64,000 nucleotides of DNA from Achromobacter pestifer (GTDB lineage Bacteria > Pseudomonadota > Gammaproteobacteria > Burkholderiales > Burkholderiaceae_B): NCBI RefSeq assembly GCF_013267355.1, contig NZ_CP053985.1:2914001-2978000 (forward strand), read 5' to 3'. Each line of letters begins with the position of its first letter. Positions within the stretch are counted from its first letter, which is position 1. Of this stretch, positions 26,455-34,411 are shown in pieces. The notes beneath the pieces are model-generated. The model saw only the letters and a list, made by a program, of their open reading frames with translations, was not told where the DNA came from and searched no databases. A program made the position numbers and the translations under genes.

Positions 26455-26704
26455 ATACGTAATTTTTTAGATTTCGATGGTAGTCGCTGGCGCGAATGCA
26501 GGCAGCTGCTTTCTGATGGCATCACCGTCCTGGGGGTGGGGCGGTGATGGGCGGCGCGCGGTGGGCGGTGGCTTGCGCATGCAGAGTATCTCGCGCGCGC
26601 CGCCCATCCAGCACCGGAGTTGAAGTGCAGATGCAGAGCAGACGTGATGGCACAGTCGCAGCCATTGCGCGCAGCGCCATCACGTGACGCAAGACACCGC
26701 GTAA

Positions 26705-26739
26705 GCCCCAAAAGGCCGCCCGCGCGGCCGGCCTGGGGC
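26705..26739 (-). terminator. Hairpin D, copy 1 (inverted counterpart of C)
   Basis: GCCCCA (26705-26710) pairs with TGGGGC (26734-26739) and GGCCGC (26714-26719) with GCGGCC (26724-26729), separated by a small internal loop. The loop CCGC is the reverse complement of the C loop. In the minus direction it lies 92 nt beyond unit B and may serve the convergent LIV operon. Confidence 0.55.
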
Positions 26740-26831
26740 GGGCCCCGCAAGACACGCCACCACACCCCGATGCGGAAAAAAACGCCAAGCACACAGCTCG
26801 CCCCAGCGCCCGTGAAGATTCAAACAGCACA

Positions 26832-26995
26832 GCCTGCCGCGTCGGGGACGCGCACTGCGCGGGGCGTCGATAAGCCCGAGGGAATCGGAAGGGAAGGCCG
26901 TAGGCCTGGACGACGATGACGACGGGGAAGTCCGGAGCGAAGGCTCCGGACCGCAATCGTTGCCCCGCGCAGCGCGCGTCCCCGACGTGGCAGGC
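26832..26995 (-). repeat. 164-nt hairpin unit B, copy 1
   Basis: The 34-bp arms (26832-26865 and 26962-26995) pair with one G-U and one A-C exception. The reverse complement of the core matches unit A (GATTGCGGTCCGGAGC, CCCCGTCGTCATC, GATTCCCTCGGGC) while the arms have a different sequence. It lies 35 nt beyond the LivF stop, reading on the minus strand. Confidence 0.85.
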
Positions 26996-27030
26996 GTCAA
27001 TAGAAAGAACGCCCGCCGCGCAGCACATCC

Positions 27031-27753
27031 CTAATGCGACCCACCCAAATAAGCCGCAACAACAGCTGGATCATGCTTCAACTTATCCGCGCTCCCATGC
27101 ACGGAAATCCGCCCGTTCTCCAGCACATACCCATAATCCGCCACATTCAACGCCGCCGCAGCAAACTGTTCCACCAGCAGCATCGTCACGCCCTCGTCCT
27201 TGAGCCGCGCAATGATCCGGAAAACTTCTTCCACCAGGATCGGCGCCAGCCCCATCGAAGGCTCGTCCAGCAGCACCAGTTCGGGATTCAGCATCACCGC
27301 GCGCGCCATGGCTAGCATCTGCTGCTCTCCGCCGGACAAAGTGCCGGCCAGCTGATCGCGTCGCTCCTTCAGACGAGGAAACAAATCCATGGCGCGGCCC
27401 AGGTCGGACTGCACGTCGCCCTTCGGCCGACTGCCCGTCAGGCGCGGGAAAGCGCCCAACAGCAGGTTGTCGGTGACCGACAGCGTCGGGAACACGCGCC
27501 GGCCTTCCGGCGAGTGCGCCAGCCCCAGCCGCGCGATGCGGTGGGATTCCAGCCCGTCGATGCGCTTGCCGCTCAGCGTGACCTCGCCCGCGGTGGGGCG
27601 GATCATGCCGGACAGCGCCCGCATCGTGGTGGTCTTGCCGGCGCCGTTGGAGCCGATCAGTGTCACCACCTTGGCCTTCGGCACTTCCATGCTGATGCCG
27701 TGCAGCACTTTCACCTTGCCGTAGCCCGCTTCCAGATTCTTGATCGATAGCAT
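27031..27753 (-). CDS. livF: LivF-type ABC transporter ATPase (second LIV system)
   Basis: A 240-residue ATPase of normal LivF length. The Walker A motif is GSNGAGKTT, the signature LSGGEQQM and Walker B LVLLDEPSMGLAP, with the family C-terminus HDPAVVAAYLGGSH. It is last in the livK-livH-livMG-livF operon. Its last 50 or so codons favour T- and G-ending codons unlike the rest of the gene, as in ohr on the other side of the structured element. Confidence 0.93.
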   Translation of the reverse strand: MLSIKNLEAGYGKVKVLHGISMEVPKAKVVTLIGSNGAGKTTTMRALSGMIRPTAGEVTLSGKRIDGLESHRIARLGLAHSPEGRRVFPTLSVTDNLLLGAFPRLTGSRPKGDVQSDLGRAMDLFPRLKERRDQLAGTLSGGEQQMLAMARAVMLNPELVLLDEPSMGLAPILVEEVFRIIARLKDEGVTMLLVEQFAAAALNVADYGYVLENGRISVHGSADKLKHDPAVVAAYLGGSH

Positions 27754-27771
27754 CTTGTTGTCCCCTTGGCG

Positions 27772-29694
27772 TCAGGCGGGCGCGCCGCCCAGATACGCCT
27801 CGATGACCTTGGCGTTGCTTTGCACTTCGTTGGGCAGGCCCTCGGCGATCTTCTGGCCGAAGTCCAGCACCGACACGGTGTCGCACACCCCCATCACCAC
27901 GTCCATGTGGTGCTCGATGAGGATCAGCGTGATGCCGTGGTCGCGCACCTTGCGGATGATGGCCAGCAGCTCGACGATGTCGGGTGCGGTCAGGCCGGCC
28001 GCGGGTTCGTCCAGCAGCAGCAGTTGCGGATCCAGCGCCAGGGCGCGGGCGATTTCCAGCAGGCGCTGCTTGCCGTAGGGCAGGTTGCGCGCCTCCTCGC
28101 TGGCCAGGGATTCCAGGCCGACGAACTCCAGCAGCGCCATGGCGCGGGCGCGGGCGCCCTGTTCCTCGCCTTTCCATTTGGACGTGCGCAGCGCGATGCC
28201 GGCCAGGCCCGTGGTGAAGGTGTGGTGCAGGCCGACCAGCACGTTCTCCAGGGCGGTCATTTCGCCGAACAGCTGCACGTTCTGGAAGGTGCGCGCGATG
28301 CCGGCTTCCGCGATGTCCGCCGGTGCCAGGCCGACCAGCGACTTGCCCGAGAATTCCACCGCGCCGGCGGTCGGCACATAGATGCCCGTCAGCACGTTCA
28401 TCATGGTGCTCTTGCCGGAGCCGTTGGGTCCGATCAGGCCATGGATGGTGCCGCGCTTGACCGTCAGGTCGACCTCGTTCAGCGCCTTCAGGCCGCCGAA
28501 CTGCATCAGTACGCCCTTGGCCGCCAGCAGCGTGTCGCCCTTGCCCTTGGCCGCATCGGGCACCGCTTCCTGCGCCTTCACCAGATCCGACTTGACCGAC
28601 AGCGCGGCGCGGCGGTTGGAGAAGAACAGGTTGCGCACGAAGCCCACGATGCCGTCGGGCAGGTAGTACACGACGAACAGGATCATGGCGCCGAAGATCG
28701 TCAGGCGCCAGTCGGTCACCACCTCCAGCCAGAACGAGAAGACGGCCAGCAGGATGGTGCCGACGACCGGCACGACGACGCGGCGCGGTTCGGTGCGGCC
28801 CTTGGAGATCGCGATGGCGCTGCCCACGGTCACCAGGATCGCCACGCCCAGCGCGATCAGCCTGAAGGTCGAGATGTCGTCCAGCATCTTGGGCAGCAGC
28901 ACGATGATGGAGGCGCCCAGCAGCGCGCCCGTGCGGCTCTTGCGGCCGCCCATGATGATGGCCAGCAGGAACAGGATGGTGAGTTCGAAGTTGTAGGTAT
29001 TGGGCGAGATGTATTGTTCCGAGTACGAGTACAGCGCGCCGGCCAGGCCGGCGAAGCCGGCGCTGATCACGAAGGCGAACACCTTGTGCCGGTAAACCGA
29101 CACGCCCATGCAGTCCGACGCGATGGGGCTGTCGCGCAGGGCTTCGAACGAGCGGCCCAGGTGCGACTTGAGGATGCGGTGCACCACGATCAGCGACAGC
29201 ACCAGCAGCGCGGCAACCAGCCAGAAGTACTCGCTCTTGTTCAGCACGTGCCCGGCGATGGACGGTTTCGGGATCTTGATGCCCAAGGGCCCTTCGGTCA
29301 TGAAGGTCATCTCGTTGATCAGGATCTGGATGATGGTGCCGAAGGCCAGCGTCACCATCGCCAGATAGGGTCCGGTGACGCGCAGCGCCGGCAGCGCCAG
29401 CACCGCGCCAAAGGCCGCCGCGATCAGGATGGCGGCGGGCAGGATCACCCAGATGGGCATCTGCAGGTGGAAGAACAGCACGCCCGCGACATACGAGCCG
29501 ATGCCGAACAGGCCGGCATGGCCCAACGAAACCTGGCCGGTATAGCCCACCACGATATCGAGCCCGAACAGCAGGATCGAATAGATCATGATGGTTTCGA
29601 TGAGGTGCAGGTAGTACGTGTTGGTCACGCCCAGCGGCACGGCGGCCAGGCAGGCCACGGCCACGATGGATAGCAAAAGGTGCAAGGGTTTCAT
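27772..29694 (-). CDS. Fused LivM permease - LivG ATPase
   Basis: The product is 640 residues. The N-terminal part (about 1-340) is a LivM permease (LFGLDIVVGYTGQVSLGHAGLFGIG), and the C-terminal part (about 395-640) a LivG ATPase with GLIGPNGSGKST, LPYGKQRLLEIARALAL and LLLLDEPAAGL. Both are complete and in one frame, so this is a genuine fusion. It couples one permease and one ATPase of the HAAT importer. The gap to livH is only 3 nt. Confidence 0.93.
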   Translation of the reverse strand: MKPLHLLLSIVAVACLAAVPLGVTNTYYLHLIETIMIYSILLFGLDIVVGYTGQVSLGHAGLFGIGSYVAGVLFFHLQMPIWVILPAAILIAAAFGAVLALPALRVTGPYLAMVTLAFGTIIQILINEMTFMTEGPLGIKIPKPSIAGHVLNKSEYFWLVAALLVLSLIVVHRILKSHLGRSFEALRDSPIASDCMGVSVYRHKVFAFVISAGFAGLAGALYSYSEQYISPNTYNFELTILFLLAIIMGGRKSRTGALLGASIIVLLPKMLDDISTFRLIALGVAILVTVGSAIAISKGRTEPRRVVVPVVGTILLAVFSFWLEVVTDWRLTIFGAMILFVVYYLPDGIVGFVRNLFFSNRRAALSVKSDLVKAQEAVPDAAKGKGDTLLAAKGVLMQFGGLKALNEVDLTVKRGTIHGLIGPNGSGKSTMMNVLTGIYVPTAGAVEFSGKSLVGLAPADIAEAGIARTFQNVQLFGEMTALENVLVGLHHTFTTGLAGIALRTSKWKGEEQGARARAMALLEFVGLESLASEEARNLPYGKQRLLEIARALALDPQLLLLDEPAAGLTAPDIVELLAIIRKVRDHGITLILIEHHMDVVMGVCDTVSVLDFGQKIAEGLPNEVQSNAKVIEAYLGGAPA

Positions 29695-29697
29695 CGC

Positions 29698-30570
29698 TTA
29701 CACCTTCTTGATCGCGGTCTTGCCGAACAGGCCGGCGGGCTTGAAGGTCAGAACGAGCAGCAGCAGCACCAATCCCGGCACGTCTTTGTACCCCGTAGAA
29801 AGATAGAAACCGGTGGTCGTTTCGGCGATCCCCAGGATCAGCCCGCCCACCACCACGCCCATCCCGCTGGACAGGCCGCCGATGATGGCGACGGCGAAGG
29901 CTTTCAGGCCCAGCACCGCGCCCATGGTGGCGCCAGTCAGGGTCAGGGGCGCGACCAGCACGCCGGCGAACGCGGCCGTCAACGAGGACAGCGCGTAGGA
30001 AAACGTGATCACCATGCCCGTGTTGATGCCCATCAGGCCGGCGGCGTCGCGGTCGTTGGACGTGGCGACGAAGGCCTTGCCGTAGATGGACTTGCGGTTG
30101 AAGACTTCCACCAGCAGCATCATGGCCAGGGCGCCGAACACCACCAGCAGCTCCATGGGCAGCACGTTGGCGCCCAGCACCTGGATGGGCGCCTCCGGCA
30201 GCGGCGAGGGGAAGCGCAGGTCGTCGCGGCCCCAGATGTTCTCGGCGACGTTCTTGAAGATGATGCCCAGCGCGATGGTGGCCATGATCCAGCCGAATTC
30301 CGAGCGGGTCTTGATGGCGGGCCTGACGCCCACGCGTTCGACCAGCGCGCCTTGCGCGAATCCGAAGATGCAGACGATGGGTATCATCACCCAGTAGTTC
30401 ACGCCCAGGCCGACCAGCGTCAGGCCGACCAGCGCGCCCAGCATCAGGGCTTCGCCCTGGCCGAAGTTCAGAGTGCCCGACGTGGCGAACGTGAGTTGGT
30501 ATCCGAACGCGATGACGGCATAGATCATGCCCAGCGCGATACCGCTATAGATGAGCTGTAGAAGAATCAT
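29698..30570 (-). CDS. livH: LivH-type ABC transporter permease (second LIV system)
   Basis: The product is 290 residues. The LivH signature YQLTFATSGTLNFGQGEALMLGALVGL opens the protein, and the cytoplasmic loop KAFVATSNDRDAAGLMGINTG follows. I start at the ATG at 30570 (MILLQLIYSG), the normal LivH N-terminus; the open frame continues upstream through non-family residues. It forms the channel with the fused LivM-LivG protein. Confidence 0.92.
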   Translation of the reverse strand: MILLQLIYSGIALGMIYAVIAFGYQLTFATSGTLNFGQGEALMLGALVGLTLVGLGVNYWVMIPIVCIFGFAQGALVERVGVRPAIKTRSEFGWIMATIALGIIFKNVAENIWGRDDLRFPSPLPEAPIQVLGANVLPMELLVVFGALAMMLLVEVFNRKSIYGKAFVATSNDRDAAGLMGINTGMVITFSYALSSLTAAFAGVLVAPLTLTGATMGAVLGLKAFAVAIIGGLSSGMGVVVGGLILGIAETTTGFYLSTGYKDVPGLVLLLLVLTFKPAGLFGKTAIKKV

Positions 30571-30645
30571 GGTGTGTGTCGTGTGGCGCTGTGGTTCCGT
30601 CCCAACCCCCTTGGGCAGAACGCGGTTTTCAGGCGGCGGCAAGCC

Positions 30646-30668
30646 CGCGCCCTGGATGACAGGGCGCG
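30646..30668 (-). promoter_or_regulatory. Intercistronic hairpin between livK and livH
   Basis: CGCGCCCTG (30646-30654) and CAGGGCGCG (30660-30668) form a perfect 9-bp stem with a 5-nt loop in the 143-nt gap. A second GC-rich repeat (GGCGGCGG/CCGCCGCC) lies between it and livK. It is likely to stabilise the livK message relative to the permease genes. Confidence 0.55.
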
Positions 30669-30713
30669 GCTGGCGGCGGCCGGGCAGCCGCCGCCGGGAT
30701 GCGCTGCGGGACC

Positions 30714-31877
30714 TTAGTTGGCCTTGATCACGCGGCCGCCCTTGACCTCGCCGATGACCACTTCCTTGACCGTGATCGCGTCGTGGTTGTCTGCGCTGAA
30801 GGGCTTGGTGTAGGTCATCACCACGCCCTCGACGGGCGCCTGCAGGTTTTCGAGGGCCTCACGGACCTTCGGGCCGTCGGTGGAGTTGGCCTGCTTGAAG
30901 GCCGCGGCCAGCAGATAGATCGAGTCATAGCCCTGGGCGGCCGACACCGGCGAGTCGATGCGGTTGTTCTTGGGCTTGAACTTGGCCAGGTAGGCGTCGA
31001 TGAAGGCCTTGCGCTTGGGCGTGTCCGGGTCCTGGATGAAGGTCTGCGGCATGCGCGCGCCTTCGCCGTTGGTGCCGGAGTTGTCGATGTAGTTGGCCAT
31101 CGACAAGGTCCAGCTGCCGATGATCGGCACCTTCCAGCCCAGCTTGGTCATGCCGTTGGCGACCTGCGCCAGTTCGGGGCCGATGCCGTAGGTCAGCACG
31201 GCTTCGGCGCCGGCGGCTTTGGCCTTCAGCAGCTGGGCCGTCATGTCGACGTCCTTGATGTTGAACTTTTCCACGGCCACGGGCTTGATGCCCTTGGCGT
31301 CCAGGGCCTTTTCCAGATCCTCGCGGCCGAGCTGGCCGTAGTTGGTGGAGTCGGCCAGGATCGCGACCTTCTTGAAGCCGCGGCGGGTCACCGCTTCTTC
31401 CACGATCATCGGGGCCTGGATGCTGTCATGCGCCGCGTTGCGGAACACGTAGTTGTTCGGGTATTCCGGCGCCTTGAACTGGTGCGTGATCACGCTGCCC
31501 GTGGCGACGTTGTTGAACACGGGGATCTTGGCGTCCTGGTAGAAGCGCTGCGAGGCCAGCGCCACGCCCGTATTGATGTAGCCGACGGTGGCCGCCACCT
31601 GTTCCTTGTTGATCAGCTCTTGCGCGATCTGCACGCCACGCTCGTTCTTGGCTTCGTCGTCGCGTTCCACGGCGATCAGCTGGCGCCCCATGACGCCGCC
31701 GTTCTTGTTGATTTCTTCAATGGCCAGGCGCACGCCGTCGCGCATGCTGACGCCCATCGAGGACGAGCCGCCGGTGTAGGGGCCGGCCACGCCGATCTTG
31801 ATGGGGTCGGCGGCGTGGACCGCGGCCGTTGCGGCAAATGCAAGGGTTCCTGCGAGCAGCTTCAAACGAAAATCCAT
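30714..31877 (-). CDS. livK: ABC transporter substrate-binding protein LivK
   Basis: A 387-residue periplasmic binding protein. A signal peptide ending VHAAD is followed by the typical DPIKIGVAGPYTGG start of the Peripla_BP_6 domain. Leucine/isoleucine/valine is the family default, but many such proteins bind other organic acids, so the ligand is unassigned. It is first in its operon; the 330 nt upstream should hold the promoter. Confidence 0.92.
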   Translation of the reverse strand: MDFRLKLLAGTLAFAATAAVHAADPIKIGVAGPYTGGSSSMGVSMRDGVRLAIEEINKNGGVMGRQLIAVERDDEAKNERGVQIAQELINKEQVAATVGYINTGVALASQRFYQDAKIPVFNNVATGSVITHQFKAPEYPNNYVFRNAAHDSIQAPMIVEEAVTRRGFKKVAILADSTNYGQLGREDLEKALDAKGIKPVAVEKFNIKDVDMTAQLLKAKAAGAEAVLTYGIGPELAQVANGMTKLGWKVPIIGSWTLSMANYIDNSGTNGEGARMPQTFIQDPDTPKRKAFIDAYLAKFKPKNNRIDSPVSAAQGYDSIYLLAAAFKQANSTDGPKVREALENLQAPVEGVVMTYTKPFSADNHDAITVKEVVIGEVKGGRVIKAN

Positions 31878-32207
31878 GGATGTCTCCGTTGTAATTGGTA
31901 GAACTGCGTGGAAAACCGTGTGCCGGCGCCGGGCGGCGGAAATCAGTTGCTGCGGCGCTCTCCTGTGTGGCGTGTCGTGACTGTCTGCCTAATCACTTAC
32001 GCGAAACTGACCCGGCGGGGTTTTTCCGCGTAAATACCTAGTACGGACGCACGAGGATGCCTGTCATGCGCTGCCGCGCAGCCTGGGGCCTGGAAGGGGA
32101 AGGTGGCTGCGTGCCGTGGCGGGCAGGGGCGGGACGTTGCATTGGCCGCATCCTAGCCAGCGCGGCGGCGGGCTGCGCGGAATTTCATTCCGCCCCGGCC
32201 TGGAAAT
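31878..32207. other. Intergenic region upstream of livK
   Basis: 330 nt without a credible gene, between livK and a LysR gene that ends at 32208. It holds a perfect inverted repeat TTACGCG (31997-32003) and CGCGTAA (32027-32033) with a T-run inside, about 120 nt before livK. This is a candidate operator or leader hairpin. The rest is GC-rich and unremarkable. Confidence 0.45.
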
Positions 32208-33149
32208 TTATTCCTGACCGGCTCGCGGGCCGCATGGCCATTGGGAGACCTGTTTGCACACGCCTTCCAGCCATAGGGAAAACGATTGGACCGCCTGGCC
32301 CGGCGGGCGCGAGGTTTCGGTGCACAGGTAGTACTGGGATTCGCCGGGAATTTCGATGTCCAGGACGCGAACAAGCTTGCCCTCGTCCAGCCATTCCGCG
32401 GCCAGCGCGCGCCGCGTGAGCGCAAGGCCCTGGCCGGCGCGCGCGGCGGCCAGCATGATGCCCAGGTCCACCAGCCATACGCCGCGCGAGGGCTCGGGCC
32501 AGTCCAGCCCTGCGGCGGCGAGCCAGGGCCGCCACGGCTCCATGGGGCAGCGCAGCAGTTGCGCCCGCGCGAGATCGGCGGGCCGGTCGAAGGGACCGTG
32601 CCGGTCGCGGTAACCGGGCGCGCAGACCGCGAACACCGGATCCGCCGTCAACTGGCGCGCGTTCAAGCCGGGGTACTTGCCGCTGCCGAAGCGCACCCAG
32701 ACGTCGGCATTGGGCGGCATGATGTCCAGGTAGGGGATGGACAGCATGATTTCCAGCTCTACCTCGGGATGCGCGGCGGTGAAGCCGGGCAGGGCGGGGA
32801 TCAGCACCTGGCGGGCGAAGGTCGGGGTGGAGACGACGCGTAGGGGTTCGAGCTTGGGTTCGCCGCGCTTGTGCAGGGAGGCGTCCGACAGCAGGTCCAG
32901 CGCGGTGCGGACCTGGTCCAGGTATTCGCGCCCGGCCGAACTCAGCGTGGCGCCGCGGCTGCTGCGGATGAAGAGGGTGACGTCCAGCAAGGCTTCCAGC
33001 GCGGCAATGCGTTTGCCGATGGCGCTGGCGGTGACGAAGAGTTCTTCGCTGGCGCGCTCGAAGGAGCCGAGGCGGGCGGCCGCTTCGAAGGCCTGGATGG
33101 CGGCCAGGGGCGGCAGGCGCACATCTTTGGAGGGTGAGGGACCGCGCAT
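32208..33149 (-). CDS. LysR-family regulator, GcvA-like
   Basis: The product is 313 residues. The N-terminal winged helix (LPPLAAIQAFEAAARLGSFERASEELFVTASAIGKRIAALE) has the GcvA-subgroup form, followed by a LysR substrate-binding domain. Its target is not obvious: the neighbours are an ABM-domain protein 52 nt upstream on the same strand and livK downstream. It ends 330 nt from livK. Confidence 0.9.
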   Translation of the reverse strand: MRGPSPSKDVRLPPLAAIQAFEAAARLGSFERASEELFVTASAIGKRIAALEALLDVTLFIRSSRGATLSSAGREYLDQVRTALDLLSDASLHKRGEPKLEPLRVVSTPTFARQVLIPALPGFTAAHPEVELEIMLSIPYLDIMPPNADVWVRFGSGKYPGLNARQLTADPVFAVCAPGYRDRHGPFDRPADLARAQLLRCPMEPWRPWLAAAGLDWPEPSRGVWLVDLGIMLAAARAGQGLALTRRALAAEWLDEGKLVRVLDIEIPGESQYYLCTETSRPPGQAVQSFSLWLEGVCKQVSQWPCGPRAGQE

Positions 33150-33201
33150 GATCGTCTGGCGGGCCGGTGTTGCGCCCGACGAAAGAATGGCAACCGGCTG
33201 A

Positions 33202-33513
33202 TTATAAGGACGGCGGCGCCAGCCCCTCGCCGTAACGCCTGAGCACCTGGGAGATCTCCACGCGATAGCCGTCCAGCCAGCGCGATTGTGCGGCCTTGGC
33301 CTGCTGGTGGGCCGGGTGCCGGATCAGTTGCTCCAGCGCCTCCAGCGATTCCCAGTAATAGACGTTGGAGATCAGGCCGCGTGCGGCGTCTGCCCAGCTT
33401 TCTTCGCCCAGATAGCCGGGAATGGCGCGGGCGGCGGCGGCGATGGCCTGGTCCAGCCGGTGGAAATCATCGTCGAACTGCTTGGTGGCGAAGATGAAGG
33501 TGGAGCTGTACAT
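33202..33513 (-). CDS. Antibiotic biosynthesis monooxygenase (ABM) domain protein
   Basis: A small 103-residue protein with the ferredoxin-like ABM fold signature: FIFATKQFDDDFHRLDQAIAA, GYLGEESWAD and NVYYWESLEALEQLIRHPAHQQAKA. The family includes heme-degrading and quinol monooxygenases, but many members have no known reaction. The start is the ATG at 33513. It may form a short operon with the LysR gene downstream. Confidence 0.8.
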   Translation of the reverse strand: MYSSTFIFATKQFDDDFHRLDQAIAAAARAIPGYLGEESWADAARGLISNVYYWESLEALEQLIRHPAHQQAKAAQSRWLDGYRVEISQVLRRYGEGLAPPSL

Positions 33514-33632
33514 GCTAGGACTCCGGAGGCGGCGGCCGCCGCAAGAAAACCGGCCGCCGGGGAGTCCGGGCGGCCGTTCTGGGGAACTGCTGCAGGCGTA
33601 GCTTGAACGCCCTGGTATGCCTCTATACGTCC

Positions 33633-34265
33633 TTATACGCCCTTCAACGCCAGGCTGACTGCCAGCGCAGCCATGACCAGCGCGATGATGCCGTCCAGGA
33701 CGCGCCAGGCCGAGGCGCTGGCGAAGAACGGGGCGAACAGGCGCGAGCCGATACCGAGCACCGCAAGCCACAGCAGGCTGGCGGTGAAGGCGCCGGCGGC
33801 GAACGCCATGCGCGCGTCCTCGAAGCCGTGCGCCAGCGAGCCGACCACCACCATGTCCAGCCAGAAGTGCGGATTCAGCAGCGAAAAGCCCAGTGCGCCC
33901 AGCATGGCGGCGCGGCGCGACGGCACCACGTCGCGGGCGGCGGCCAGCCCGCCGGTGGCGGTCCAGGCGCGGCGCGCCGATTGCAGCGCGTACCACGACA
34001 GGAAGGCCACGCCGAACCACAGCACGGCGGTCGTCAGCCAGGGGAACCAGGAGGTGAGGGCCTGCAGGCCGGAGACGCTGGCGAAGATGAAGATGGCGTC
34101 GATCAGCGCGCAGATGGCGACCACGCTGAGCAGGTGCGCCCGCATCAGCCCTTGGCGCAGGATGAAGGCGCTCTGGGCGCCGACGACGGCGAACAGGCCC
34201 AGCCCGGTGGCCGTGCCGCTGGCCCAGGCAGAGAGGAAGAGGGGGGATGACAACGTGGCGAACAT
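33633..34265 (-). CDS. argO: LysE/ArgO-family amino acid exporter
   Basis: An inner-membrane exporter of 210 residues with five to six hydrophobic segments and the LysE signature GLGLFAVVGAQSAFILRQGL, plus NPHFWLD in the second half. It exports basic amino acids (Arg/Lys). It is divergent from an ArgP/LysG-type regulator, the classical regulator-exporter pair. The ATG at 34265 is the natural start; an upstream frame lacks family similarity. Confidence 0.9.
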   Translation of the reverse strand: MFATLSSPLFLSAWASGTATGLGLFAVVGAQSAFILRQGLMRAHLLSVVAICALIDAIFIFASVSGLQALTSWFPWLTTAVLWFGVAFLSWYALQSARRAWTATGGLAAARDVVPSRRAAMLGALGFSLLNPHFWLDMVVVGSLAHGFEDARMAFAAGAFTASLLWLAVLGIGSRLFAPFFASASAWRVLDGIIALVMAALAVSLALKGV

Positions 34266-34411
34266 GACCTGCACCTGTGCTGCTGCGCCTGTGGCGGCGC
34301 TTGGATGACAACGCCGGGCGCTCTTGGCGCTCCGGTAATAAGGCATTTTCGCTTGCGGGGATGATGAAATAAAGCTAATTTTCCTTCACTATCTTAAGTA
34401 AAACTAATCCA

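Larger units (their letters stand above)
26185..27000. repeat. Structured intergenic element, copy 1
   Basis: Almost all of the 887 nt between convergent ohr and the LIV operon is repeated, with divergence, at about 51191-52055. The order is hairpin A (26195-26358), hairpin C (26421-26454), a structured middle with E (26521-26548) and F (26546-26608), hairpin D (26705-26739) and hairpin B (26832-26995). B is an inverted relative of A and D of C, so the whole element is a large imperfect palindrome. The middle can pair GATGGGCGGCGCGCG (26546-26560) with its exact complement at 26594-26608. Short open frames here are repeat-derived and not credible genes. Confidence 0.85.

Noticed and set aside
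26169..26462. Short plus-strand open frames in element copy 1, with similar frames at 51220-51459
   Set aside because: Similarity between the two loci comes from the repeat itself. The frames cross self-complementary arms and lack ribosome sites; base changes follow pairing, not codons.
26185..27000. Insertion-sequence interpretation of the hairpin element
   Set aside because: No transposase frame, no evident target duplication, and boundaries coincide with gene ends in both copies. A non-autonomous repeat family remains possible and is noted in the findings.
32057..32419. 120-residue plus-strand frame overlapping the 3' end of the LysR gene
   Set aside because: Mostly antisense to the LysR coding region, no ribosome site and no family resemblance.
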